Assembly: GCF_030272615.1 (NCBI RefSeq) | Contig: NC_081408.1 | Coordinates: 610,269,673 to 610,333,672 of the forward strand | Source of the DNA: Cryptomeria japonica | Taxonomy: Eukaryota; Streptophyta; Pinopsida; Cupressales; Cupressaceae | Direction of reading: 5' to 3' | Length of the DNA: 64,000 nt | In this document: positions 11,030 through 20,439 of the stretch, in pieces | Layout: every line of letters begins with the position of its first letter | Numbering within the stretch: the stretch's first letter is position 1 | Notes under the pieces: generated by a model | What the model saw: only the letters and a program-made list of their open reading frames with translations | Databases searched by the model: none | Told to the model about the DNA's origin: nothing | Made by a program: the position numbers and the translations under genes

Positions 11030-11650
11030 CCAATTGGGGAAAATCAATCCTAGTAAGGATTAAAAAATCCTCACAAAAATCACCTAAAATCATCAAATAT
11101 CCCTTTAGGGGAAAATCGATCTCAGTAGGGATAGAAAAATTCCATTGAAAATTATCAAACGTGCATAAAATGGGGGTCTAGGGGAAAATCGATCTAGGTG
11201 TGGAATGAAATATTCCACTCAAAATTAAGTCATCACACAAAAATACCCCTCTGGTGGAAAAATGAACCCAATCTGGATGAAAATCCGGACTCAAAACATT
11301 GAAAATCTCTCTCGGTGGAAAATCAACTTGAGTCAAGACTTGAGTGTCTACACAAAAAATCCTCAAAACTTGTCACAAAAGTCCTGGTGGAAAATTGACC
11401 CAGGTGTGTAATCAAGACAAATGTCATCCGCAATCCTATCCATACTCCCTGGTGGAAAAATGTGGGTAGTCAGGATTAATCCTGAAACTTAGTCAAAATT
11501 TAATGCATCCAGGGGAAAAATGAATCCAGAATGGATTCACAGTGGTGGAAAATCGAGGCAAGTATAGATTTCAGGGGAAATCCATGTCCAGTTTGGATTT
11601 TGAGTGGGGAAAACCATGGGTAGTCAAGAATATGAGGGGGAAAGCACCTC
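11030..11650. repeat. Array of GGGGAAAATCGA-type boxes
   Basis: About eleven variants of a box such as GGGGAAAATCGATCT or GGTGGAAAATCAACT recur every 50-70 bp. Each is followed by a short mirrored GGAT/ATCC or GGAATG/CATTCC pair. The intervening sequence is weakly conserved. The array lies 0.5-1.1 kb from the LTR end at 12169. Confidence 0.65.
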
Positions 11651-12169
11651 TAGTATGGAATTTTGACCTTTTAACCCTTAGAATATGGATTTTCATCTGG
11701 AAAATGATGGTTTGTCCACTCAAAATCACTAGGAAACTTCGAAACTCAATAAAACTCAACTGGACTTGGGCAAATTTATCAAAAATTGGAGCGTAACACA
11801 AGGAAATCTATCGGGATAAAGTGTGAAATCAACTTGAATAACTTCCTAGGAGCGAGAAAACAACTCCAAAAGGTCTAAAAACACCTTAGCACTTAAAATC
11901 ACCGACGAGGACATTTAAAACACGTTAACGCTCCAAGGGGTCAACACTTAGACAAAACTAAGATCATTATAAATCTCAATTTTCATGCGCTTGATCCTAT
12001 AACTTCAAAACCCTAAACGACGCTAGGCATGATCAAAACTCTAAGACATGGGCACGGGAAACACATAATTGCCCACTAAGCTGCCAAAACCCTAACCTAA
12101 ACAACGCGGAAAGCAGGAAAAGAGGGGGTCCCCGTTAGCAATGGGGCAATGTGTGAAAAGGTCACAACA

Positions 12170-12681
12170 CTACTCATAGTCAACTAAATAAATATTGTTA
12201 TGTTTTGTTATTGCAAAGATTAGTTCCTAACTACTTTTGGGTTAGCAATTGGTAGTTACCAGCGATCGGTAGCTGTAACCAACCCGGTACACTATTTATA
12301 TGTAGTCGTTTGTAGTCAAGACATCTCTCTCCGATGTCATTGTACTTATTGCATATCTTGCACATTTATTACTTGGTAATGAAAGATACATTTTCCGAAT
12401 ATGCACAGTGAGTTATATTGTTATGTTCCTATGTTCTATTAATGTACATTTCCATTTACTTTATAACTAGTTGAGTTAGGCAGTAAACATGAGTGCAAAA
12501 GGGCAAATTATGGATACCTGATAAGATTTTTATTTTAAGGTAAAGCATTGGCTATATATGGTAATGTTCCAGTGATCATGCATGCAAAGATCCAAGAGAT
12601 TACAAAAGAATCTATAGAGTTAGAGTGAGAAAAATCTACTACGAAGGGTCATTGTTAAGTGTTGAAAGAGATATCAATTAT
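12170..12681. other. Non-coding stretch, probable LTR fragment
   Basis: No ORF is seen. A TATA-like CTATTTATATG near 12292 and an AT-rich polyadenylation-like stretch up to about 12420 look like the U3-R part of an LTR, but no partner or boundary could be placed. Confidence 0.3.
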
Positions 12682-12845
12682 TATTAGAATAATATTAGAT
12701 TATTTACTTTATAATGGTCATCTATGTCTTTTAGAAATATTTAGTCTTTTAGATATTTTCTAAATTTCCTAGTTAGTTGTTTTAGAATGTTTTTGTTTCC
12801 TTTCTTAGTTATTTCTCTATATACGAAGACTTTGTCTCCATTTGT
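12682..12845 (+). repeat. 5' LTR of the gag-only copia element, first part
   Basis: It aligns with 25273-25431 and is cut at CTCCATTTGT by the Ty3 insertion. The remainder lies at 23348-23383. Confidence 0.85.
12841..12845. repeat. Target-site duplication TTTGT, left copy
   Basis: It is identical to 23343-23347. The undisturbed site is visible in the partner LTR at 25430-25440 (CTCCATTTGTAATCAC). Confidence 0.93.
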
Positions 12846-13123
12846 TGTTATCGGGAAAAAGTGTATAGTTAGTAATGTTAATTATCAATAGTTAGTTAGC
12901 CGACGGGTAGGTAGTTGGAGTCGCGACGGTTGTGTCGCACCCCTTCGGCTGTCATATATTGTACCACCTCCGGGTGTTGGAGGACATGTAATATTGACGA
13001 CAGATTATAATATGAACATCTTTTGACATTAATGGAAAGCATATTCTGGTTCTTCCTTTGTAATTGCATTGTGCATTGCTGTTCAGTTTCTGCATTCTTC
13101 CTGTTTACCTAGTGAGGTAAACA
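12846..13123 (+). repeat. 5' LTR of the full-length Ty3 element
   Basis: It begins TGTTATCGGG and ends GAGGTAAACA. The inverted repeat GCGAC…GTCGC (12923-12938) sits just upstream of a TATA-like CATATATTG (about 12953). The 3' LTR differs at GACGGG/GATGGG and TACCTAG/TACCCAG. Confidence 0.95.
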
Positions 13124-13125
13124 TT

Positions 13126-13138
13126 TGGCGCCATTGCC
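13126..13138 (+). other. Primer-binding site, tRNA-Asp type
   Basis: Two bases after the LTR the sequence reads TGGCGCCATTGCC. Plant tRNA-Asp ends in GGCAACGGCGCCA, which pairs with TGGCGCCGTTGCC, so there is one mismatch. Confidence 0.85.
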
Positions 13139-13181
13139 TAGACGAACTCAGAACGGAAGACACGGATGGCGCACAGACCCA

Positions 13182-13547
13182 ATGGGCCTACCCGTTGGTG
13201 AAATAAACCCAGAAGTCGACGATGCCCAAACAGAACTCTACGTAGGAGAAGACACCGCAACGAGAGAATTTTCAATTCTACTCCAAGTAGCCATTCAGAC
13301 CTACGTTCGACGAGAGGCGGCGAGGGCGGAAGTCCCACCAAGTGCCGTGTGGACAGCATTGGAAGTGAGTCCGGAGGTAAATCGGTTGATGAACCATCTC
13401 CCCCGATTGCTAGCACAAGCATCGTTGGCACAACAAGCTCGCCTGGAGGAGATTGCCCGGGAAGAGCGACGCCAACAAATTTTGCAACAGTACGAGGAAC
13501 AGGAAGCAGAACGAGATGGCGCCAGGTCAGGGGCATTTGAACCGTGA
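13182..13547 (+). CDS. ORF1, small protein upstream of gag
   Basis: An ATG at 13182 (MGLPVGEINPEVDD) opens a frame of 121 codons ending in SGAFEP before a TGA. The frame is also open upstream through the primer site, but only from a TTG, and both relatives begin at the equivalent MG residue (MGLTVGEI at 31990, MGQPVSEL at 5592), which supports this start. The protein is soluble and acidic in its first third (DDAQTELYVGED), has a conserved ILLQ.AI.TYVRRE helix, and ends in an Arg/Glu/Gln-rich helix (EEIAREERRQQ) likely to form a coiled coil. It lies in a different frame from gag, 140 bp upstream. An extra ORF ahead of gag is known in Ogre-type Tat elements; whether this ORF is homologous cannot be judged here. 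Function unknown. Confidence 0.75.
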   Translation: MGLPVGEINPEVDDAQTELYVGEDTATREFSILLQVAIQTYVRREAARAEVPPSAVWTALEVSPEVNRLMNHLPRLLAQASLAQQARLEEIAREERRQQILQQYEEQEAERDGARSGAFEP

Positions 13548-13687
13548 GCCATACGGGGCGGAATAAAGAACACTTATTGTAATAATTATGTCATATTGTT
13601 GGCATAAACTTGTCTTCCACGTTATGAATGAATAAAAGTGTTCTACTTTTTATGTCATTAAGTATATAGAAAGCTGTCTGGGAATTA

Positions 13688-15469
13688 ATGCCCAATACAC
13701 TGAATAAAGACAAAAATAAGCAACAATATATAGATGAACGTGCAGTAGCCCAACGTGCCTTGATCCTTGAACAGCAAGCGGAAAGGCGACAGAGGTATAA
13801 GCGAAGAGAGGAGGAACGCTCCGAAGGGGACGGTGAGGCTAGCAGCCACCCACGGAGTCGGGAGGAGTTACTTGCGGAAACCCGCCATAGGATAGAGTGT
13901 ACCAAAACTCAGTTGAGGGATTTGAGGGACTTGCCACACACACCAGAGGCCAGGAAAACTCCAAGGAGTGGGGAGGAGGCAGGAGAGGGAGAAGACACCG
14001 GGGCTGCCAGGAGTGTCGGAGGGACACCGGGGCACGGCGGTCAAGCACCCCTTATAGGATCTGACCCATCCGGAGTAGGACAACAGCCACCAGTAGTAAA
14101 AAGACAAGGCATGGCACAAAAACAAAAACTTCCAAAGTTCCATGGGGATGGGAAAGAAGACCCTGTCCGCCACTGTCGCACTTGTGAAACAATTTGGGGA
14201 GCGAATGGTGTTACCGATGAGGACGAGTGGGTAACACAGTTTCCCGCAACCCTGAGGGGCGTAGCCATCGACTGGTTTTCGGATACGGATAAGGCTAAAA
14301 TTAGCACATGGCCAGACTTGAAGAAGGAATTTCAAGAAGAGTTTCGTCTCCTAAGAGACGATAATGAGATCGTAGCCGAAATCTACGGCACGAAAAAGAG
14401 AAAGGACGAGACTGTTCGAACCTACAGCCGGCGGCTCAAAGAGCTGCTAGGAAAGATGGAGAACCAGCCGGCAAACGGACTGAAAAAACGGTGGTTCATG
14501 GAAGGTCTCAAGAAATCCCTTAGACAAAAAATGAAGATACTACCTCCCTCTTCATATTCCGACGCCTATAACAGGGCAATGGATTTAGAAAGTGAACAGA
14601 AGACGTCCAAAAAGAAGAAAAACAAATCCTCGTCGGAGGATGATTCCTCTTCTGACAAAAGTGATAGCAGTGATGACGACTCTAATCGGAAGGTACAGGC
14701 TCTCCAGAAAGATATGGAGCGAATGATGAGAGAGATAAAGGCAACCAAAGGAAGCACAAGCAAGGGCGACGAAGGGGAGTTATGGTGCACGGACTGCCGT
14801 ACCGACGGACACACCAAGGGGTCTTGTCCGAAAAAAGCATTTTGTGATATTTGCCAGATTGCCGGACACCTTACCAAGGAGTGTCCGTACAATATGAGGA
14901 CCCGTAACCAACAGGTTCTCTTTACAGAACCATCTGCGTCAGCCGGCACGTCCCAGCCTGCAAGCAACAATGCCTCGTCTGGCGGCTATCGAAACAACAG
15001 GCGAGGAAGAGGTAATAATAACAATACGAATAATAGAAGCCGAATCCAATACGACGCTAAAGGGCGGCCGATGATACAATGTCGAGCTTGCAATCAATTG
15101 GGGCATTTCGCCAGAGACTGTACAGTGGAGGAAGCACCACAAAAACTTTGCAAGTGGTGCGGTCCGGGGGACCATGATGATGGCAATTGTCCCAAATCTG
15201 GCGTGAACTTGTTGAATGTAGAAACGGAGGATGTACTCGCCATAACAAGGTCCAAGACGAAAGCAGCCACTTATCCAAATCCCCGCACGGAAAAACGAAA
15301 GGCACTGGAGGCACGAGCGGAATTGGAGAAGATGTCAACGAGCAAGGATGCACAGGGGCTTGCGGGTACTTCTCGCTCTGAAGGAGAAACAAACATTATA
15401 AACCAACTGTTACAGGTCGAGATACCCGTCAAAATGAAGGACCTCCTGGAAAGTATGCCGCACTTGTGA
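13688..15469 (+). CDS. gag: gag polyprotein with four CCHC zinc knuckles
   Basis: The frame encodes 593 codons from MPNTLNKDKNKQ to a TGA at 15467. Residues 1-110 are charged and helix-rich. Residues about 150-300 form the capsid-like core (HCRTCETIWGANG, LRGVAIDWFSD, RRLKELLGKME, SDAYNRAMD), followed by a Lys/Ser/Asp linker. Two adjacent knuckles, CTDCRTDGHTKGSC and CDICQIAGHLTKEC, are separated from CRACNQLGHFARDC and CKWCGPGDHDDGNC by a basic Arg/Asn-rich stretch. All four have C-X2-C-X4-H-X4-C spacing. Gag coats element RNA and builds the particle. The frame is the same as pol, and the terminal TGA corresponds to CGA in the relative at 29517-29519, so gag and pol were probably one ORF. 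Confidence 0.9.
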   Translation: MPNTLNKDKNKQQYIDERAVAQRALILEQQAERRQRYKRREEERSEGDGEASSHPRSREELLAETRHRIECTKTQLRDLRDLPHTPEARKTPRSGEEAGEGEDTGAARSVGGTPGHGGQAPLIGSDPSGVGQQPPVVKRQGMAQKQKLPKFHGDGKEDPVRHCRTCETIWGANGVTDEDEWVTQFPATLRGVAIDWFSDTDKAKISTWPDLKKEFQEEFRLLRDDNEIVAEIYGTKKRKDETVRTYSRRLKELLGKMENQPANGLKKRWFMEGLKKSLRQKMKILPPSSYSDAYNRAMDLESEQKTSKKKKNKSSSEDDSSSDKSDSSDDDSNRKVQALQKDMERMMREIKATKGSTSKGDEGELWCTDCRTDGHTKGSCPKKAFCDICQIAGHLTKECPYNMRTRNQQVLFTEPSASAGTSQPASNNASSGGYRNNRRGRGNNNNTNNRSRIQYDAKGRPMIQCRACNQLGHFARDCTVEEAPQKLCKWCGPGDHDDGNCPKSGVNLLNVETEDVLAITRSKTKAATYPNPRTEKRKALEARAELEKMSTSKDAQGLAGTSRSEGETNIINQLLQVEIPVKMKDLLESMPHL

Positions 15470-16648
15470 GCGACATTGTTGCAATCCGCAATGATAACCC
15501 CAGTAGGCCAACCAATACATGGCAAGGACAACCTTGGCGAGACAGCGGCAGACCCATTAACCCTGACGATCAATAATGGTAGACACCCAGCAGTGGTGGA
15601 AATGGGTATATTGGGCACCATCCTGACCGACACAATTGTCGACGGCGGGTCGGGAGTAAATGTCTTGCCAGAGGAAACATGGAAAAAATTGGGTAAACCT
15701 ACTCTCTGGCCGTCCACCTTTAATTTATTGGGAGCAGACCAACACGGCATCAAGCCGCTTGGCACACTCATGGCGCAACCAGTGACGATCGGAACATAGC
15801 CGTTCGTCTTGAATTTTGTGGTCATCCCATTGAAGAAGAAGGGGTATGATGCCATCCTCGGCAGAGGCTGGTTGGTGGCGGCCAAAGCAAACCACAATTG
15901 GAAGAAGAACACCTTGTCCATGGAAAAGGCTGGCAGAAGGTATACCATTGACCTCAAAACTCAACTGGTCAGTGAAGAGTTGGCGTCAGAGTCAGAGTCC
16001 GACGGAGACAACGATACCGACGAAGGAAAAGATGGCAGGGAACCAGATGACGAAGGCATCTTAGGAATTCAAGCTTCTTCTGAGGATGAGACGGATTCTT
16101 TGAGAGGGCTCTTCCATTGGCAAATGGAAGACTATGAATTATTGTACGGGTGCAATATGTTGGGGATTGAAGGACCTGACATAAACGAGTTTCCGCCAGA
16201 ATACGGACAATACAAGGAAGGGGATGTCCCTATGGATGACGCACCAGCGCACCAGTTTGACAAAAGTAAGCCCATAAGGTACGAAGAATCCGCACTTCAA
16301 GTTACAAACCTTGGAGAAACTTCAGAACAGAAAAACATTCTAATCGGCGACGACTGGAATCCGGTCTTAAAGACGGCGGCGTTCAAAATCTTCACAGAAT
16401 ACAAAGATGTGTTCGCTTGGACGTATAAGGACCTCAAGGGGGTACCACAAGAACTTTGTGTACATCGGATCCCTCTGGTTCCCGGAGCCGTGCCCGTACG
16501 GAAGAGGCCATACAGGATGAACAAAAATTATGCGGCCAGGGTAAATAACAAAATTGACCGCATGCTTGAATCAGGGATTATCTTCAAGGTCCAGACGAGT
16601 GAATGGGTATCACCCATTGTGATATCCTTGAAAAAGGAGGCCGATTAG
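15470..16648 (+). pseudogene. pol: pol, protease and RT N-terminal part
   Basis: Same frame as gag. The aspartic protease motif is DTIVDGGSGVNVLP (active-site Asp near 15641), followed by GYDAILGRGWL near 15846, which closes the protease fold. An acidic linker of about 150 codons leads to the start of reverse transcriptase (PVRKRPYRMNKNY and SPIVISLKKEAD near 16600-16645). Two TAG stops interrupt it, at 15797 and 16646. The first replaces the Gln of GTQPF, which is intact in the related copy near 29218; the second sits in KKEAD-stop-IRICVDFR, where a sense codon is expected. Protease cuts the polyprotein. As it stands the frame cannot be translated through without suppression. Confidence 0.9.
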
Positions 16649-18007
16649 ATAAGAATCTGTGTAGACTTCAGGTGTTTGAATGCTGTCACAATTAAAGATC
16701 CATTTCCCATACCATTCACAGACACCATCCTCGAGGAAGTCGCGGGTCACGAAATTTATTCATTTATGGATGGATTCTCCAGATATAATCAAATTTCCAT
16801 TGCAGAGGAGGACAAATTGAAGACCACCTTTGTCGTAGAAGATGGCGTCTATGCATACAACCGGATGCCATTCGGGTTGTGCAACGCGCCAGCTACCTTT
16901 CAACGGATAATCCTCCATATCTTCGATAAAATGTCCGTAGGAAACTTCAAAGCATTCTTGGATGATTGGTCCATTTACAGCACGGAGGAGGCACATCTGG
17001 CCGCACTTGGCGAATGCATGGAGAGATGCCGACGAGCCCGCCTCGCCCTAAATCCCAAGAAATGCAGATTCATGGTGCCTCAGGGCAAGTTACTAGGGCA
17101 CATCGTCTGCAAGGCTGGACTAAAGACGGACCCTGACAAAGTACGGGTCATTGTAGAGATGGAGGCGCCCGACGATGTCACTGGCGTCAAGTCATTTCTT
17201 GGACACATCGGGTATTATAGGCGGTTTATTAAGAACTTTGCCCAAGTATCATACCCACTTGATAGGCTGACACGAAGGGGGGAGCCATACGTCTGGGGGA
17301 CGGCCCAAGAAGAGGCTTTTCAAGAGTTAAAGTCACAGTTGGTGGGTGCGCCAATCTTGACATACCCAGACTGGGACAAAGAGTTCCATGTACATGTCGA
17401 CGCATCCAACTTCGCCATAGGGGCCACCCTGGCACAGGTTGGCAGCCACGGGCTGGACCACCCAGTGTATTTTGCAAGTCGACTCTTGTCAAACGCAGAG
17501 AGGAACTACAGCACGACAGAGAGAGAAGCCCTCGGCATGGTATACTCCGTCCAAAAATTCCGACATTACCTATTGGCGACACCATTCACATTTTATTACC
17601 TATTGGCGACACCATTCACATTTTATGTGGATCACCAAGCGTTGATGTATTTGGTGAACAAGCCAATCATCCAGGGGCGGATTAGTCGATGGCTGTTGCT
17701 GTTACAAGAATTTACGTTCAACATCATTGTCAGACCTGGCAGGAGCCATGTCATAGCCGACCAGCTATCACGGATCAAGTCTGGAGAGCCGGCCGAAGGC
17801 GTTAGCGAGGATTTTCCGGATGCCCATCTTTTCCGCATTGCCATCCTTCCTCCCTGGTACACGAGTGTGGGTGAATACCTATCAACGTCAAAATTTCCTA
17901 AGGAAATGTCAGCAGGCGAAAGATGGAAACTTGTATTAAGAAGCCGAACATTCCAACTTATAAATGGCCTTCTCTACAAAATGGGACCTGACCAGATCCT
18001 ACGATGA
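16649..18007 (+). pseudogene. pol: pol, reverse transcriptase and RNase H
   Basis: Reverse transcriptase copies element RNA into DNA. Visible motifs are IRICVDFRCLN, FMDGFSRYNQI (first catalytic Asp), MPFGLCNAPATFQ and FLDDWSIY (catalytic Asp pair, 16954-16965). RNase H follows, with VDASNFAIGATL (Asp), TEREALGMVY (Glu) and VDHQALMYL. A perfect 30-bp tandem duplication (17566-17595 and 17596-17625) repeats the ten residues YLLATPFTFY inside RNase H, just before the VDHQAL strand, and is likely to damage folding. The segment ends at a TGA (18005) in DQILR-stop-CVLEEE, where Ty3 elements normally read LRRCV, so CGA to TGA is the probable cause. Confidence 0.92.
17566..17625 (+). repeat. Perfect 30-bp tandem duplication inside RNase H
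   Basis: The bases from TTACCTATTGGC to ACATTTTA occur twice in succession without a mismatch, adding exactly ten codons in frame. The absence of divergence suggests a recent event. Confidence 0.95.
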
Positions 18008-19138
18008 TGCGTCTTGGAAGAGGAAATCCCAGGAGTATTGAGAGAAGCCCATGAAGGGGCCGCTGGAGGACACATGGGACCGGATACGACAGCAAGGAAG
18101 GTCCTACTAGCGGGCTTGTGGTGGCCGACACTGCATAATGACGCCAGAGAATGGGTGACAAGTTGTGATACATGTCAGCGTGCTGGGCGACCGTTAAAGA
18201 GAGATTTCATGCCACTTAACCCGTCGCATGCTCAAGAGTTGTTCGAAAGACGGGGGTTAGACTTCGTTGGTCCATTGAAACCGAGTCGCGCCCGACAATG
18301 TAGATACATTGTCGTGGCGACAGAATATTTGACCAAATGGGTCGAAGCAAGGGGTTTGGCAGACAACTCCGCCGTCAGTACGGCGAAATTCATTTATGAA
18401 CAGATTATCACCCGGTACGGAATACCTATTCAACTGACAAGTGATAGAGGGGGGCACTTTGTAAATCATATTATTCGACTACTGACAACCGAGTTCAAAA
18501 TTTTTCATTCCCTATCAAGTCCGTACTATCCCAGGGCAAACGGTCAGGCTGAGGCGACCAACAAAATCATGGTGTTGGTAATTTATAAGTCCTGTGGGGT
18601 TGAAAAAGAAGACTGGGAGGAGTGTCTGCCGTCGATACTTTGGGCGTATCGAACAACTTACAAAGTAGCCACCGGGCAGACACCTTTCCAATTGATGTAC
18701 GGCCAGCAGGCTGTGGTACCGGTGGAATTCATGGTGCCAAGTCTCAGAATCGCTCTTGACAACAGGCTAGGCGACATGGAAAGCCTTCGAGAGAGACTAT
18801 ACGCCCTAAATAAGTTGGATGAAAGACGGACGATGGCACAATGGGTGACAGACGTGGCCCAGCAACGAAGGAAACATTGGCACGACCAACACATTCGGAG
18901 GGCGAGGTTCACCCCGGGGCAGTTAGTTTTGAAATATAATGGACGAAACGAAATTAAACCGAGGAAATTCAAAGTTCGATGGTTAGGGCCCTTCCGGATA
19001 CGTGAGGTCAACATGAACGGGGCGATAAAGTTATGGACGCTGGACGGGAAGGAGATACCAGACGCAGTCAACGGGTCCAAATTGAAGGTCTATCACGAAC
19101 GGAGGGAACTCAGAACCTCCACAGACGGCCGCAGCTAA
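18008..19138 (+). pseudogene. pol: pol, integrase
   Basis: Integrase inserts the DNA copy into the chromosome. The N-terminal HHCC zinc site is seen as HEGAAGGH and CDTCQ (18050-18180). The catalytic core shows Asp in LDFVGPL (about 18257), Asp in TSDRGGHF (about 18440) and Glu in NGQAEATNK (about 18545). A C-terminal GPF-type module reads RWLGPFRIREV near 18980. No chromodomain follows; the frame ends TSTDGRS at 19138. This last portion is open throughout and in the same frame as gag and the rest of pol. It lacks its own start because it is the C-terminal part of the polyprotein, cut off by the TGA at 18005. Confidence 0.92.
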
Positions 19139-19156
19139 AAATTAGAAAATTTGAAA

Positions 19157-19188
<32 letters not shown>

Positions 19189-20439
19189 GGAAAAAATATA
19201 TATATATGAAAATTTGGGAAAAAAAAAAAAGTATATATAAAAGAAAAAAAAAAAGGAAAGAAAAAAAAAAAAAAAAAAAAAACAAACGAAGAAGAAAAAG
19301 ACCACCGTACGGTGGCCACATAGGTGGCACCACCGAAGGTGGAATCCACCGTGCGGTGGAAGCCACCGACGGTGGAAGCCACCGTGCGGTGGAACCCACC
19401 GAAGGCCGTGGGAAATAAAGGCTGCCAAACGAAAGGATTCTATTACAACGCCGCACAAGAAGAAACAAGGACGCCGCACATGCCGAAGGGAAAGGTAGCC
19501 GCTGAACCCGCACCACCACGCCACCACGCAATGCCGCACACCGCCGAGGAGAGGTAGAAGCTACCACGGCGAGGAAGGAAAAGAAAAAGACACCGCACGC
19601 TAAGGAAAAAGACACCGCACGTTGAAAAAAATAAAAACAAACCGCACTCTCATTTTCGGTTCATTAGTTTCTTCCGCACCGCACTCCGCACGTCGAACAC
19701 CCTGTGCAGCAGCAAAGGCTCGCACATTACTCTCGCCAGCAGCAGGAAATCTCAGAAACCATAAGGCACTATTTGGTACATGCTTAAGAATATTGCACCA
19801 GGTTGTGAAGATCTCTGGATCCATTTTGTAAAGCTGATTAAAGCATCTGTGTTATGACGAGTTCGGCAATAAGTGAAACCAACGGATAATCAATGCACAC
19901 GATGAATTGGTCGATTGTCAACTTCGGGAGTGTCGAGCAAGTGAAGCAGCGGGGGCCTCTTCTCCGAACGGCTTGTTTTAGGGCTTCTTCTGGATAGGAG
20001 GCAATTGCGTCACTTAATCTTTTACAAAAGGGCTGTTAGGGTCGAATGCAGGCTTCCTCGTTCTGGGAACCCGTAACCTTGTGTGGGAGATGAAGGATGA
20101 GCTTGCTGTGGCAGGGCCGTGTAGCATGTCATCGTGTCCTGTGTGAAACAAGCTATATTTTCCCTTGTGATCTGTTTGTGCCGAAGCTGTTAATATTGTC
20201 TTGATGTTGAAATTTACCTCTGACTGTACACAGAAGATAGAGCAGAGGCTACCGTGCGGTGTTCACTAATATAGGCGGAGATATATATAGTGCGGGAGGT
20301 GGACAAGAGGACTTTTGCTCAGCTTTTTACTAGCCGGAGGTAGTTGGGGATTACCGCCGTACGGCCTACCTGCCAGGAAGTAGTTAGGTGCTTTTCGTTC
20401 GACAAGGCAAAATCAAGAAGTGGTTCCCAGGTAGTAGTA
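19139..20439 (+). other. pol-ORF3 spacer with simple repeats and a palindrome array
   Basis: No protein is supported. The spacer starts with (AT)n (about 19157-19206) and long A-runs (19218-19282), then a block of CCACCG…CGGTGG palindromes (19303-19405). Further on are a repeated GCCGCAC word (19450-19690) and single palindromes such as ACCGTGCGGT (about 20258) and GCCGTACGGC (about 20355). Confidence 0.75.
19303..19405. repeat. CCACCGTGCGGTGG palindrome array
   Basis: Five to six boxes of the type CCACCGTACGGTGG, CCACCGAAGGTGG and CCACCGACGGTGG alternate with GAA or GAAG in about 100 bp. Each box is self-complementary, so both strands can form small hairpins. The translated ORFs on both strands over this block only reflect the repeat. 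Confidence 0.85.

Larger units (their letters stand above)
7776..12169. repeat. Non-coding LTR-like block; right end at 12169
   Basis: No credible coding sequence is seen. The right end carries the words GCAATGGGGCAATGTGTGAA and GTCACAACA, shared with the right end of the solo LTR at 33696-38325, so on the minus strand this is the start of a related long LTR. The left end is not certain: TGTGTTTTCACACA near 8053 is a candidate, but no matching target duplication was found. Inside are a 245-bp direct repeat, a 47-bp tandem repeat, AT-rich DNA (9.8-10.1 kb) and an array of GGGGAAAATCGA-like boxes. Several ORFs of 60-100 codons here look accidental. Confidence 0.5.

Noticed and set aside
15467-15475. 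Programmed stop-codon readthrough between gag and pol
   Set aside because: The related copy has CGA at this site and other stops occur within pol, so decay is the simpler explanation; readthrough cannot be fully excluded.
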